Source: Salarias fasciatus (lineage: Eukaryota; Chordata; Actinopteri; Blenniiformes; Blenniidae). From it: a stretch of DNA of 64,000 bases. Below, piece after piece: positions 32,475-44,321 of the stretch. Made by a program: the position numbers and the translations under genes. Each line of letters starts with the position of its first letter. Within the stretch, counting starts at the first letter, position 1. The DNA is taken from contig NC_043764.1 in assembly GCF_902148845.1 (NCBI RefSeq), positions 32,023,736 through 32,087,735 of the forward strand. Direction: 5' to 3'. Under the pieces are notes generated by a model, which worked only from the letters and a program-made list of their open reading frames with translations, was not told where the DNA came from and ran no database searches.

Positions 32475-33124
32475 GGGGGCGGTAATAGATTACACTGATG
32501 CAAGCAGCAGTGAGGAGAGTTGAAATGATATTAAAAGAAAGATGAAGGAAGGAGGGATGAGAAGCACCAGAACTGGAGAACAGCAAAGATCATTGAGCTG
32601 CAACAATATAAGGTTAGACCACCGCCATGTGCGCGGTGCGCGTGCAGCAGTCACACAACATTCCTGCAACGCTGGAGGCAAAAGAACCCAGAACCCAGCA
32701 TTCCAGACAGGGAGCGAGCTGGACACCCAAAAATGACCAACAGACGGGACTGTGGCATGACTTCAAGGGCTATTCGGGTCACTTGTTGAAAATGACTTTT
32801 TTTATTATTACTATCTCAGGGGTAGAAAAAAAATCTGAACGTGTTTTTGCAATATGGCGCAGCCCAAAAGATCCCATCATCTTCATTGTTTTGGCACCAA
32901 ATTCAGCTCAGACTTCAGAAGAGAGGCGGGGGAGCAACACAGAGAGATGGGGCAGTAATCCAGCGGTGGGTTAGTAATCCAGGGACGGGTTAGTAATCCA
33001 GTGATGGGTTAGTTAACACTCACTCACCGAACCACTGGTCGTCCACGTCTGAATTCAGGAGCTCCTGGAAGTTCTCGTGAGACGGGACGTCGAACTCGTA
33101 GAGCTCCTTCTCACTTTCTGCCAT
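28710..33124 (-). CDS. tpx2: TPX2 spindle assembly factor / Aurora A activator
   Basis: Nucleates spindle microtubules and activates Aurora A; released from importin by Ran-GTP in mitosis. Coding exons (transcript order): 33124-33028, 32360-32094, 32013-31899, 31744-31685, 31332-31223, 31122-30974, 30723-30549, 30478-30340, 30257-30038, 29926-29834, 29726-29553, 29476-29330, 29248-29137, 29059-28893, 28820-28710. Phases agree and give 711 aa (human 747). The first exon has the Aurora A-binding elements ELYEFDVPS and DDQWF, like human SYSYDAPS and DSWFEE but with a spacer about four residues shorter. Repeated TPX2-family blocks include CPFSFEQRERERQ, FKALPLPDFNTVQLPEKK, ATFKARPNTV and VHKAQPIRHY. 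It ends PESPNFSDRFRL, matching human PVSPKFSTRF. A basic SAPPSKKRK may be a nuclear signal. Exon 2 holds an 11-residue repeat, and the last intron is 72 bp and stop-free. Confidence 0.96.
28821..28892 (-). other. tpx2: 72-bp stop-free in-frame tpx2 intron
   Basis: The last tpx2 intron has a good donor (CAG/GTAACC) and acceptor (GTGCTGCAG). It is a multiple of three long with no stop in the tpx2 frame. Retention would add 24 residues after residue 675, just before the conserved VHKAQPIRHY block. Homology to human TPX2, which goes directly from the LRRE-type sequence into VHKANPIRKY, shows that splicing it out is the ancestral form. Confidence 0.8.
32172..32292 (-). repeat. tpx2: 33-bp coding minisatellite in tpx2 exon 2
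   Basis: About 3.5 copies of a GC-rich 33-bp unit that, in the tpx2 frame, encodes the 11-residue repeat AGAGPQAQGPP at roughly residues 55-92. Copies are almost identical at DNA level, pointing to recent expansion. Length stays a multiple of three. Confidence 0.85.
32429..32480. repeat. (TG)n followed by G run in tpx2 intron 1
   Basis: About 14 TG units run directly into some 22 Gs, interrupted once by a C near 32480. Confidence 0.93.
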
Positions 33125-33463
33125 ATTTACAGCTTTGTCCCTGAACAAGAAAGCAGAGTTTCACCTGGAGGAAGCGCCCCTCCGCCCCGGAGCTCGGGAA
33201 GCCGGGTTCTCTATTTATACAGTTGATCTGCCGTAACGCCTCGTCGGGAGAAGCTAACCGAGCCGTGAAGAGGCTAACCAGCAGCCGGGCGCACAGTTTG
33301 CCTTCGACCCGTGAACCCGGGAAGAACAGAGCGGGTCGTTTGTGTAAACAGAAGTAAATAAAAGCGGAAAAACTCACCGGCAGCGTCTTTTTCCGCAGCG
33401 AGAGCCAAAGACGGAGCAGAATGAAGAAACGAACGTCCTTCCTGCCCACAGCGCGCTCCAGCA

Positions 33464-33554
33464 TTTGAACAGACCAGACTTTGAACCAGCCAATAAACGA
33501 GCGGTTCGCTACTCATTGGCGCAGCGGCGAACCACGTGACCCGCACTGACCAAT
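33464..33554 (-). promoter_or_regulatory. tpx2: tpx2 promoter: three CCAAT boxes and two CHR-like sites
   Basis: Upstream of tpx2, CCAAT boxes occur at 33490-33494, 33515-33519 (inverted) and 33550-33554, a spacing of 25 and 35 bases. TTTGAA sites, the cell-cycle homology region (CHR) sequence, lie on the tpx2-proximal side at 33464-33469 and 33480-33485. A CACGTG E-box is at 33533-33538. Multiple spaced CCAAT boxes upstream of a CHR are the known layout of G2/M genes controlled by NF-Y and the DREAM/B-Myb-MuvB complex. That fits TPX2, whose mRNA peaks in G2/M in other vertebrates. The exact start site is not visible. Confidence 0.7.
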
Positions 33555-33599
33555 GGCGACGTGACTGAGCCGCGCAGGACATTGTTTTCATTCCTCAGA

Positions 33600-34910
33600 G
33601 CTCAGCTTTTCTGTTCCTCTGGTGGGTCCAGCGTCTAAAGATTTATCTCAGATACAAGTTCTGTTGTTTTAGCATTGTTTTACTCACATTGACGTCGAGC
33701 AGCCATCCAGAAAATGTCTTCAGTAAGAGTATGAAAAGGACTTGAATATTTATTTATGTTTCTTCATCAGGAAGTGAAAATTTAGATACAATTAAGCTTT
33801 TAATTTCACATCTTTCACCTTTTTGTCATTAGTTTAGTATTTTTTCCCCAGAAATGAACAAACAATGAACATGAAGACCTTTAGATGAAGGCAAAAAAAA
33901 AAAAAAAAAAAAAAGACACCAAGAAGAAAATAAAAGCTTACATATTTACACGAGGAGACTGGTAAACACCTCCAGCTATGAAGACGAGCAAGATCAGTTA
34001 AAGAAGAAAAAAAAATCTAGTAGAGAGCACTTCAACACATTCCTTTCCATCAACAAAGTGTGTGGAATGTTGAATTTGAGTCAGTGGAACAACTGACAGC
34101 ATGATAAACTGAATGTAGGAATGTAAGATAGAAATTAACTATTATGATTAAATAAGACTCACCTGCAGTCTTTATGGAAACTGAATATTTGAAACTTAAA
34201 CTATTGATTAAAGACTTATTCCATTAATGAAAATGAACATAAAATCTATACTTTACAATATATTCAAAGAAAAATGTGCTGCATTGAAAACATAGTTATG
34301 ATTTGAAAAGACTGCAAACTGAGATAAAACGTGAAAATAGGATTTATACTCAAACAGATGAAATACTTTTGAATGAAAATCACAAAATCCAGACGACAGC
34401 TACAGCTGCAGCTGATGGACTCACAGGTTGGTGAAGAAGATGATTTTCCTGGAGCAGACCTTAATTATTTTTTGGAATGCATATTAGTTAAACAAACACT
34501 GGAGGACACAGAAGGACATCCAAATAAAAGACATTGATCAGAAACAGAGAATGAGATCACTTATTTAGTGTGTTGTATGCAGAACCAAAGGCGGACCCAA
34601 CCTTTCTTTTTTTAACTGTGCTTTGCTTTCATTGTAATATCTATTTTACAACTTGTGCACTTTTACACTATATTTTTTTTCTTTTGTAAAGCACTCCAGT
34701 CCGCTGTGGTTAATTCAGAGGTTCATTTTGTAGTTAATTTTAAGTAAAGCTGCTTTGATCGCTCCTATATTCAGAGAGACAGAGGACAGTCGTGTCCTCA
34801 GTGGTGATGATCTCTGGTGTCCCAGTGTCACAGCTCGGGAACACTGGCAATGACTTAGTAATGAATACTTCAGATTGATTGGACAAGTCACAAATCACTC
34901 ATAACGTCAT
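33600..34910. other. AT-rich intergenic between tpx2 and rhoa
   Basis: No gene. Contains an A run of about 21 near 33894-33914. Nothing else recognised. Confidence 0.5.
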
Positions 34911-34914
34911 CGCT

Positions 34915-35016
34915 TTCTATTGGCTGAAAGTATTCACTGTGGGCGGGGCTTCCGGGGGCGGAACTGATCGGTCCGACAGGAAGACTGAGGTAAAGCGACT
35001 GTTTTCACTCAAAAGG
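34915..35016 (+). promoter_or_regulatory. rhoa: Possible rhoa promoter and 5' non-coding exon
   Basis: An inverted CCAAT (ATTGG, 34919-34923) is followed by GC-box-like GGGCGGGGCT (34941-34950) and GGGGGCGG. Strong donor-like sequences follow: GAG/GTAAAG near 34989 and AAAAG/GTAAAG at 35015. RHOA genes have a non-coding first exon, so this could be it, with an intron to just before 36925. No transcript evidence. Confidence 0.35.
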
Positions 35017-35699
35017 TAAAGAAATCTTCTGCTGGCGACACTTTCTATTCGCTTTATCCGTGTTTCTATGCTAGAATCGAGTTTTATGTGAGTTTCCAGA
35101 GACCAGCTGTCCCGAAACACCGAGAAAAGTTAGCACGCTCGGCGTTAGCTTCACCAGATGGAATGGAATCTGCGGCTAGTTAGCATTTAGCATGTAGCTC
35201 TGTTGAGGTTTGCTGTTGATTTAAGGGAGTTACAATCAGCAGGATGTCACAGTGGCTTCATGATGCGGCCTCACGTCTGAAAGTTTTAATCCGAGAGTGT
35301 TCAACATGCGGTTCACGGCCCAAAACAGGCCTCACGGATGAATCTTTATGGACGGGACAGCCTGATTTTTAGGGTGTGGGATGATTGCTGGTTCACGACA
35401 TCGGGTTTGAACCTGAAACGATTCAGACACTGATCCCAGTCCTCTGAAACACATCATGTATCGTCACACATGAAAAGACATGTTTTCACTTGATGACATG
35501 TCTGCCCAATCAGATGAGTCCCTCTGCACCAAGTCCCGCCCACCAGGCAGACCTGACATCAATCCCAGTTCCCCCACAATTCCACCCCAGAGGTTATGGT
35601 GGCCTTTAGCACTGGCTCTGATACAATCCCACGAGAGTCGGCATGCAAGAGAAATAGTGTATCTGTTGTAAAACCACATTTAAACCAGTCCTGGATGTT

Positions 35700-36230
35700 C
35701 CCACTAGGGGTGTCCTCAGATAGTCGACGATTCGTTCGAAGGGGCCTGATTCGACTGCCAATCACGCAGTCGAAGCATCGAAAAAATGTGATTATTAAAC
35801 GAGGACCATTCCATTCCAGCTGTATGGGGGTGCTGAATGACTGATTCTACATAGAATTGCTTGGTTTTTTTTCCCCAAATAAACATGATATAAAGCCTAT
35901 TTGATATATATGTTAGCCTATCAAATATACTGTGGAAAAATTTACTTAACTTGTAGTTTTATTCAATATTCTATCTATTTAGTGTCTGTGAATCAACCAC
36001 CATGGTGAGTGGCACAATCCCATTTTGCGCAGAGCTCCGTCACAGAGCAGCATCTCGGTGGTGATTTGGCTGAACTTTAAAAGTCTTACAATGTCGGAAA
36101 AAAACAGAACTTCAGACCAAGTCAAAGATGATCCAAGAAAAGTCAAATGCAAATTGTGTCCTTTCATATCACTTCACAACAACATGGCTTTCCACATTAA
36201 ACGGGTCAGTAGCCAGATAATTGGGCTATT
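35700..36230 (+). mobile_element. hAT-like DNA transposon fragment with BED finger remnant
   Basis: In the presumed rhoa 5' intron. The left part starts CACTAGGGGTGTCCTCAGAT, in the style of a hAT terminus, and continues with CGA/TCGAAG-rich terminal sequence. At 36090-36203 a short open stretch reads MSEKNRTSDQVKDDPRKVKC, then K-L-C-P-F and a later HNNMAFHIKR. This resembles the C-x2-C...H-x-H BED zinc finger at the N-terminus of hAT transposases. The rest of the transposase is missing. Confidence 0.5.
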
Positions 36231-36797
36231 AAAAGACGGTTCTGTTACTCAATTCTCATTTTTAATGCTGACTTTTATTTCTTTTAATTGTAATATTTTA
36301 GGTTATTATTATATTATTATTTTTATTTATCTAAAAGGCTAATTCTATTTAATTTAGTGTTTGTTTTTGCATGGATGTTGCGCTGCGAAACGGACCGACA
36401 CAGTGCAATTAAGCCTATTTCATTTAATTTGAGCAGATAATGTGAGAAACTGTTTAGCCAAAAAATGTGATCTTATCTGCAGAGATTATAGATACAAATA
36501 AATGACATGCTGTAGCCCGTTTGTTAGAAGTGGGTTTGGTTCTGGTCATTTGAACTATACTTCATTTGTTTGATGTTTAGAGTTACCGACACTTTGTTCC
36601 AGTCTGTGTTTCAGTGTGTAGGAAAAAAATAAGTGTTGTTTTACCTGCCTGCGCTGTTTTTTTTTTTGTTTTTTTATTATTAGTGCAATCAGGGCCGGCT
36701 GTGGGTACAGGCGCCCCGACGCTCCGTGTGCTGTGTGAGCACCGCTCTGCACTGTGCTGCGCTGCTCCGACTCCCCGTGGAGGCACGCTCTGCAGCA

Positions 36798-36798
<1 letters not shown>

Positions 36799-36832
<34 letters not shown>
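36799..36832. repeat. Poly(C) run of 34, upstream of rhoa start
   Basis: An uninterrupted run of 34 Cs lies 92 bases before the rhoa ATG. It could be in the 5' UTR or at the intron end, and its length is prone to sequencing error. The G-rich complement can form four-stranded DNA. Confidence 0.95.
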
Positions 36833-36834
<2 letters not shown>

Positions 36835-36846
36835 GGACACCTCTAG

Positions 36847-37777
<931 letters not shown>

Positions 37778-38024
37778 AGCGCCGGGCGGGGCGGGGCGGG
37801 GGCGGGGCCGACGCAGACACTGCTCCCAGGAGCTCCGGAGCTGCTCCAGCTGGACACACTGTCTCCTCCGTCAGTCCTCGTTTCCTCCGTCAGTCCCTGC
37901 AGAGAGCCTGCTGGGAGCCGCCCTCGGCCTGGACCTGCTCACACACTCTTTACTGTCGGACCACTGCTTTCATGAAGTGTCTTATCTGACTGGGGTCAAT
38001 GAATCTCCTCCATGGTTCCTGTTT

Positions 38025-38056
<32 letters not shown>

Positions 38057-38760
38057 TGGCTGTTGGTGGCTGGGGTCTGTTTCACAGAGCTGGTTGAACG
38101 AACGCCGAGTGTCTCGGAGTTGATCCACTCGGTTCCAGATCAGCTGGTTGGAGTTAGGTTGTTCAGCTCGCAGGCGTTTCCCCCAGAATCAAAGCACATT
38201 GGCCACAAGTATAAAAAGACGGCATCGATTGAGCCCTGATTCTACGAGTCGCCATGGCAACGGGGAAGCGGCTGTTTAGCCCAGAATCTGACGTCTTAAT
38301 GTGCTGAGACGGCGAGTTGGAACGTGTTCTTATAGAGCAGCGTCTCGCTGCTCGGGTCAGAGCGTCGGTTTAGCTGTAGTCCTCTGCAGTCACATAGTAA
38401 TGAGTCAACAAAGGACTTCTAGTAGAGGATGACTGCCGTCTCTGAGCTGCCGACTCAGCCGGCTTTGTGAATCGGACCCCTGGTGCGTCGTACTGATGGA
38501 AACGTCTTATTTCCTGATTTGATTTGAACCTTTAGCTTCTCTCTCGTTCCTGTTTTACTGCTTTCTCTTCCTGCGTGTTTTAAAGGACTTTTTGCACACT
38601 CAGTGATCACTTCAGATGCAAACGATGTCAAATTGTGAAATACAAGCTCCTCTGGGAGAATGGTTTTGTAAAAGAAATCTTTTATATGCATTTGTATGCT
38701 CATAGTGTCTTTTCAGTGTATTCTAAAGGAATAAAGTGAGCAGTGAATGAGTGTCTGCTC
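37778..38760 (+). terminator. rhoa: rhoa 3' UTR with poly(A) signal
   Basis: About 950 bases of non-coding sequence ending in AATAAA at about 38731-38736. It contains a (CA)n of 15 units at 38025-38055. Confidence 0.55.
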
Positions 38761-39092
38761 AGTCTCACTTTTTTGTGTCAGACCTGGACAGTTTCTCTTC
38801 CTTCGTTCAGGAAACTCTGCATTGTTTGTCGAAGGTGCCGACAAACACCATGTTCACTTCAGGACTCACCTGTAGCTTCTCTTTGCCTGACTGGCCAGAG
38901 AACCCCAGCTGTGCCCCATCTGGCCCCCATCCAGTCCCAGGGTCTCTGTTCTTTGGTTTTTGGAAAATGTAATTCTTTTTAAAACACATTAACTGTTTTT
39001 TTACATTAAACTATGTAAAAAGTGTTTTCAGGAAATAGGAACCCTGAAATGAAAGGAAAGCTCTATGAATACCAGAGGGTGGGAAGCATTTA

Positions 39093-39387
39093 TTGAACAT
39101 CTGAAACGGGACATTTGGCTGAGAGCAGCCGACATTCCCAGTGAGCTCAGAGCTCAAACCACTCCCTGAATCCATCACTGCTGTTTTCCTCTGCTTCATT
39201 CGGTCAGCTCCACCGTTCCTTCTCCAACTCCACCTCTCAGTGAGACGCCGAGCTACAGGAAGTGGGGCTGAAGCCTGTCAGCTGACGGTCTCTGTTCGGC
39301 CTCATGAATGACAGCAGGAGCCCCGAGGGACGGACCCCGGTCCTCCTGCGGGTCTGCTGTGGGCGTGGCCGGCGTCTCCGCCTCGCC
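39093..39387 (-). terminator. Nudix gene 3' UTR and poly(A) signal
   Basis: Minus-strand AATAAA (complement of TTTATT at 39093) lies about 295 bases beyond the stop. The 3' end faces the rhoa 3' end. Confidence 0.55.
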
Positions 39388-42068
39388 CTATAACGTCTGG
39401 TGGAGTCCTGCCACAAACTGCTGGTAGCACGGCTCTGAAAAGGAAAGGCCCTCTTAAGCTGGGACTTCTACCTGGAACCTGGCGTGTCCTGTGGACCATC
39501 ACGGACCTGTGTCGGGATCAATGAAGGAGTGTCTGATGAGGAAATCCAGAACCACCATGGCGGAGTTGGGTTTGAAGTCGTCAGTGGCCAGCAGCTCTTT
39601 CACCTGAAACACCGTCACACTCGTCACCGCGCACCCTGAAAGCCCTCAGGAGTGTTTCTGTAGAACAGCAGGGTGGAGGAATGTTCTCCAGGTGTTCTCT
39701 TGATCACCTGGTCGATGGGCAGGAGGTAGAACTCCTGCACCTCCCCATCACCCACTGTGGGCCGGAAGTCCCCAGGAAGCTCCAAATCGAAGACGAACTG
39801 GCTCTCTGGGAACACGCCCTCCTCGTCATCGTAGGTGTAGCTGGAGAGCATCAGAGGAGACATGAGAAGCTGCTTCAGACGAGCTGATCCTGGAGCAGAG
39901 CAGCATCTGAGGAGGAGGAAGCCCTGAAACAGAACCGCCGTAGAGCGTCGTCGTTGTTGATTGTGTTTCAGGAGGCCAGCTGATGAAAACTCACCTCACC
40001 GTGGAAACAGCACGAGCCCGTGCTGCAATGGCTGCTGGGATACACGCCTCCTCCAGACATTCTTTGACCAGAGTGTGTCTGATACCGACCTCGGCAGCCA
40101 GACCTCCTGCGGCCTGAACAGACAACAGCCAATCAGAGAGCTGACCGGCTGGGTGATGGCGGAGGTGGTCAGGGTGGAGGTGGAGGTGACGGTGTCGGCG
40201 TGTGCAGCCTGTCCTCACCACGTTGTCCAGCAGTCCAGGGTAAGTCTGCTTGGTGACGGCGCGGCGAGCCAGCCACATGTTGACCACGCCTCCATCACCC
40301 AGGGTGTAGCCGTTGACGTGGACCCCGTAGCGCTTCACCCCGAACAGACCTGTGGCGTCAGCAGCACCGTCAGCTCACCGCGGCGAGAACGGTACGCCGT
40401 GACGGACCTGAGGACGGCGGCTTACTGGTAGCAGCTCGCTCCATCCACATCAGAGGAACGTCGGAGAACTGCGGCATCACGCTGTACCGCTGGAACGCCA
40501 CGTGAAGAACACCACAGGAAGAACATCGTGAAGAACACCACAGGAAGAACATCGTGAAGAACACCACAGGAAGAACATCGTGAAGAACACCACAGGAAGA
40601 ACATCGTGAAGAACACCACAGGAACATCACAAGAACACAGCATGAAGAACACCACGGGAAGCTGTGGGAAGCACCAGAACCGGGTTCTGTTCCAAGGTTC
40701 TAAGTCCAGCTGTGGTTTGATTTAGAGTTTCCAGTATGAAACGTTTGCTAAAGAATCTCATGAACACGTGAGTTCTACTCTGGACCTCCGGTTCTCCTGG
40801 AGCTGAATGAGTCAGAGTGAGGAGTCCACATCTGGACCGGAGGAGCAGAACCTGACTGGACCTGAGCACATCTGGACAGAGAGAGCAGGCCAGCGGTGAC
40901 TGGAGGCGTACCTCGTCCCTCCATCCTCTCAGACAGGTGAAGCCGTCCTGCTGCCTCAGGTCCTGCAGGACGCCGTCCACGGCCTCGGACCGGGTCTTGG
41001 GGGTGTCCAGGCGGGGGCACAGCGACACCACGGCTCCCTGTGGCGGCAGGAACACATCCGGGTAGCGGGCCAGGACCGGGGCCACGTGAGGGGGAACCCA
41101 GCCCACCTGAGCCCCGCCCACCTCGAAGCGGAAGCAGCGGTCCCGGCTGGAGCCTGCAGGGGTCAGGGGTCAGGGGTCAGGGGGGTTTCTGCTTCATGCT
41201 ACATCACAAAATCCCTCACGTTTCACGTTTCCCCTTCAGAAATAAAATCACATCATTCCCAGAAATCCTTCAGCACTGATCAGGAGGAAAACAGGAGAAC
41301 CACAGTTTTATGTTTGTCACTCGGTTTGTAGTATTGAGACCGGTCTCAGTCTGGGCTCGGTCTCTACCACACTTTTACTCGGTCTTGGGCACAGGGGACT
41401 CAGGGATTTACTGCGAGACCAGCCTAGACCACGGCTGCAAGACCAGGACTGCCTGTCAGCTGCAGCATCAAAACAGGCGTGAACATCATTTTATGCTACT
41501 TCTGAGAGACTGGTTTTACTTTGAGAGTAATTCAGCAAATATTAGCAAGTAGTGAGGACTTTTTCAAAGCCTTTCAACACAAAGTGACGTGTTACCTCTG
41601 AAATGTCTCCTTCCCTGAATGACTGTCTTATTGGACAGATGTGGGCCTCAGCCCCTGGACATTCCCTCCGTTAACATGAGACTCTCCTTCCAAACATGGC
41701 TTTTTAACTCTTGCAGGGTTTTGCCATATATTATTTCACTTTCTCCATCTTCAACATGTATATAGAGATGGGTCCATTTATTTAATCTTTCCAACCTGGA
41801 AACCAGTGTGTGCGGCGTTTGATCTGTACAGGAAGTGCTGTACCGATACTTCACTTTTAACTGGGAAATTACAAACGGATGTTTCAGCTGACACTCGTGT
41901 TCAGAGGAGCTGTGGAGGCTGCAGAACAGCCGCAGAACAGCAGCAGAACAGCAGCAGAACAGCCGCTGAACAGCAGCAGAACAGCCGCTCCTCTCGGAAC
42001 AGACCTGCCGAGCAGAAGCTGTTCATCCTGCGGAGCAGCTGCACCACCTTCTCCGACCACGCGCTCAT
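39388..42068 (-). CDS. DUF4743 / Nudix hydrolase (YJR142W-Tnr3 type)
   Basis: Coding exons in transcript order: 42068-42005, 41153-40912, 40489-40426, 40349-40219, 40113-39995, 39840-39708, 39603-39507, 39434-39388. All phases agree and give 298 aa. The N-terminal part (about residues 20-100, with CFRFEVGGAQVGWVPP) is the DUF4743 domain. The C-terminal part is a Nudix fold with GVHVNGY, MWLARRAVTKQTYPG and a Nudix box at about 170-190 in which the usual R-E-x-x-E-E reads K184-E-C-L-E-E189. Later come FPESQFVFDLELP and VGDGEVQEFYLLPID. This family includes yeast YJR142W, the Nudix half of fission yeast Tnr3 and plant NUDT20/24, reported to hydrolyse oxidised or otherwise damaged thiamine diphosphate. 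That role is inferred here. The start MSAWSEKVVQLLRRMN was chosen because it fits the family N-terminus. I know no standard vertebrate symbol. Confidence 0.9.
40501..40650. repeat. 26-bp minisatellite in Nudix intron 2
   Basis: About 5 copies of AAGAACACCACAGGAAGAAC plus ATCGTG, starting about 10 bases upstream of the exon 3 acceptor, so it replaces the normal polypyrimidine tract region. Confidence 0.9.
41925..41995. repeat. AGAACAGC(CG/AG) short tandem repeat
   Basis: About 7 units of roughly 9-10 bp just after the donor of Nudix exon 1. It produces a spurious reading on into the intron. Confidence 0.8.
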
Positions 42069-42299
42069 CTCGGCCCCGCCGCGGACCCGGTTCTGCCCGG
42101 AGACGACTGTCACTGTCAGTACCCGATACCCGATCCGTGCACGAACCCGGTTCGTTCCGGGCGCTTCTGCGCATGCGCCCGCTTGATCACGATCCGATTT
42201 CCGGCGAGACAGTGAACTACGGCAAGTCGACCTGGACAAATTTTGTCAGGGCGTCAGTCCTGTTTAAAGTTTAGGAAAATGATATACTGACAGAAAAAA

Positions 42300-42319
42300 A
42301 ATGTATATATATATATAGA

Positions 42320-42350
<31 letters not shown>

Positions 42351-42480
42351 CTCTCTCCTCTCTCTCTCCTCCTCTCTCTCTCTCTCTCTCTCTATCTGTG
42401 TGTGTGTGTGTGTGTTACATATATAGATAGGTCATTTTAGACATTAGTATATTTTAGATATTTTTAGATATTTTAGATAT
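42300..42480. repeat. Compound TA/TC/TG microsatellite and TTTTAGATAT tract
   Basis: (TA)n, then (TC)n with CC interruptions, then (TG)n, followed by a few ATTTTAGATATT units. Confidence 0.9.
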
Positions 42481-42574
42481 TAGTATATTTTAGAAAGATT
42501 CATATTTCCTATTATCACACTGAGAAATGATCATTTAAACATCATATATTGAAAAAGCCATCAAGCCAATCTCT

Positions 42575-42905
42575 AAACGTGAGGCAAGGACAGGCAATTT
42601 TATTTGTAAAGCCCATTTTACAAATCATTGTCTAGAACTGATTTACATAAGTAACATCCTCTGCTGTATACGCTCACAGCCACTGAGGAAAAACTCCAAG
42701 AAGACTCTCAACCGGGAAAATTGGGAGGAAGCTCAGTGTGAGCAGCAGAGGAGAGATCCCTCAGCAGGACGGCCAGAACCATCAGCAGATGTGACGGACA
42801 AGAAAACACTTTACAACACAGCATGCAAAACATGGAGACTGCTGAGAGGAGCTGAAGAAGAGAGGGAAGGGCAGGGAGAACAGGCCAAATAAAGACTATC
42901 AAATA
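42575..42905. repeat. Teleost dispersed repeat fragment
   Basis: Runs from GGACAGGCAATTTTATTTGT to a GAGGAAGCTCAGTGTGAGCA block. This is wording common to interspersed repeat 3' ends in fish. Class not determinable here. Confidence 0.45.
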
Positions 42906-43214
42906 ATAATAGCGTCCTCAGTCAGTCTCAGGGATGGAACACATTATGAAAGTTACTTATTACACAGTGATTTCCAGTTTATTCAAAGGTTTGCTTTGTT
43001 GTGATTCATTTCTTGCGTATTATTGACGACACCCACACCGTCTGTGTCACCACCTTTGTTATGTGGATAGTATTATCTGACTAAAGCAGAGCTGCACATC
43101 TGCTTTATGAACATTAACCATGAAAAGATGCTTTAAAGGGAATCTAATCACAATAAGCTGCTGAACTGGGAGGTTTTTGGTCTGTGTCACAACACACACT
43201 TCAGTTCAGCTAAA

Positions 43215-43530
43215 TGTACCTGTGGTGAATAGAGGTGTAATTACATGCGTATTACAGCGTAATCACATGAGCGATACGACGTAGTTACATGCAAGATACA
43301 CTGTAATTACGTGAGTGTTGCGTGTTACAGCATAATCACATGCGTGATAGGCGTAATTACATGAATGATAGGCGCATTTACATGTGTATTACAGCGTAAT
43401 TACATGTGCAATACGGCATAATTACATGCATGTTGCGCATTACAGCATAATTACATGCGTGTTACAGCGTGATTACATGCGCGATACGGCGTAATTACAT
43501 GCGTTAGAGCGTATGGCATTACATGCAAAC
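43215..43530. repeat. TTACATGCGTRTTACAGCG minisatellite
   Basis: About 11 imperfect units of 25-35 bp built from TAATTACATGCGTGTTACAG and GCGATACGGCGTAATTACATG. The TTACATG/CATGTAA-like halves make it partly palindromic. Confidence 0.85.
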
Positions 43531-43769
43531 ACACATTACGTGATTTCAAAGTAAACATTTCTCCCACATACTGTTCATTTCTCCACAATACTGTTATAGT
43601 AGCATTCCATTAACCCTGTTCTCCATAAATGTCTTCTTCCAGACAGTTTCTCATCAGTGGTTCTGCAAGTGACGCAGTACTTGCTGACCTGGGTGGTTTT
43701 TGAGCTGTTCTCTTTCATTTCACTTGCTCATTCCAAGGTGTGGACATATCTGTGTTAAAGGACTTGAAC

Positions 43770-43865
43770 AACTGGATTTCCAGTTGCCCTGACCAGGATT
43801 TGAACCGCGGTCAGCTGAACCAAAGTCAGTGTCCTCTACCACTGAGCTATCCAGCGATCCAGCTG
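43770..43865 (-). repeat. tRNA-like pseudogene or SINE head
   Basis: The minus strand reads TAGCTCAGTGGTAGAGGACA, a good D-arm/box A. CTGACTTTGGTTCAG could form an anticodon arm with TTG, and GGTTCAAATCC is a good box B. The T-stem and acceptor stem do not pair, so it is not a working tRNA-Gln. Confidence 0.55.
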
Positions 43866-44321
43866 TTACGATGTCTGAACAGCTGGATGGCTGTTCTATG
43901 TCAATTTCCAAAAATGCAATAAAATCTGTAAACCAAGCTAATTTTAACCATATTTGGAAAAGGAAAACACTACATCAGGAAAGGAAATATGATTAAAGGT
44001 TATGAGGTCTGAAAGCCATCAATAGGTTGTATTAATGTCACGATTAATTTAACTGGCTAAGATCATTTTGAAGAAATGAAGCAGTCTTGGTTTCACACCC
44101 CAAAACAAATTTTCATGAAGTTAGGAGGCAATAATCTGCTCCTCAGAAGTGACTCTCCATCAAACCATCAGCCTTTCATAGACAGGCATATTGGTATTGG
44201 TATTGGGAAATGATTTACAAGCAGAATTAAAGTCCCACAAGACCCCTGCGTGGAACTGCAGCTGTTCTGTAGAAAAACAAATCACTTCTCTTCAAAGCTT
44301 GGTCAGAGAAGTCAAGTCAAG

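Noticed and set aside
43770-43865. Functional tRNA-Gln on the minus strand
   Set aside because: Box A and box B are good but the T-stem mispairs and no acceptor stem closes; better a pseudogene or SINE head.
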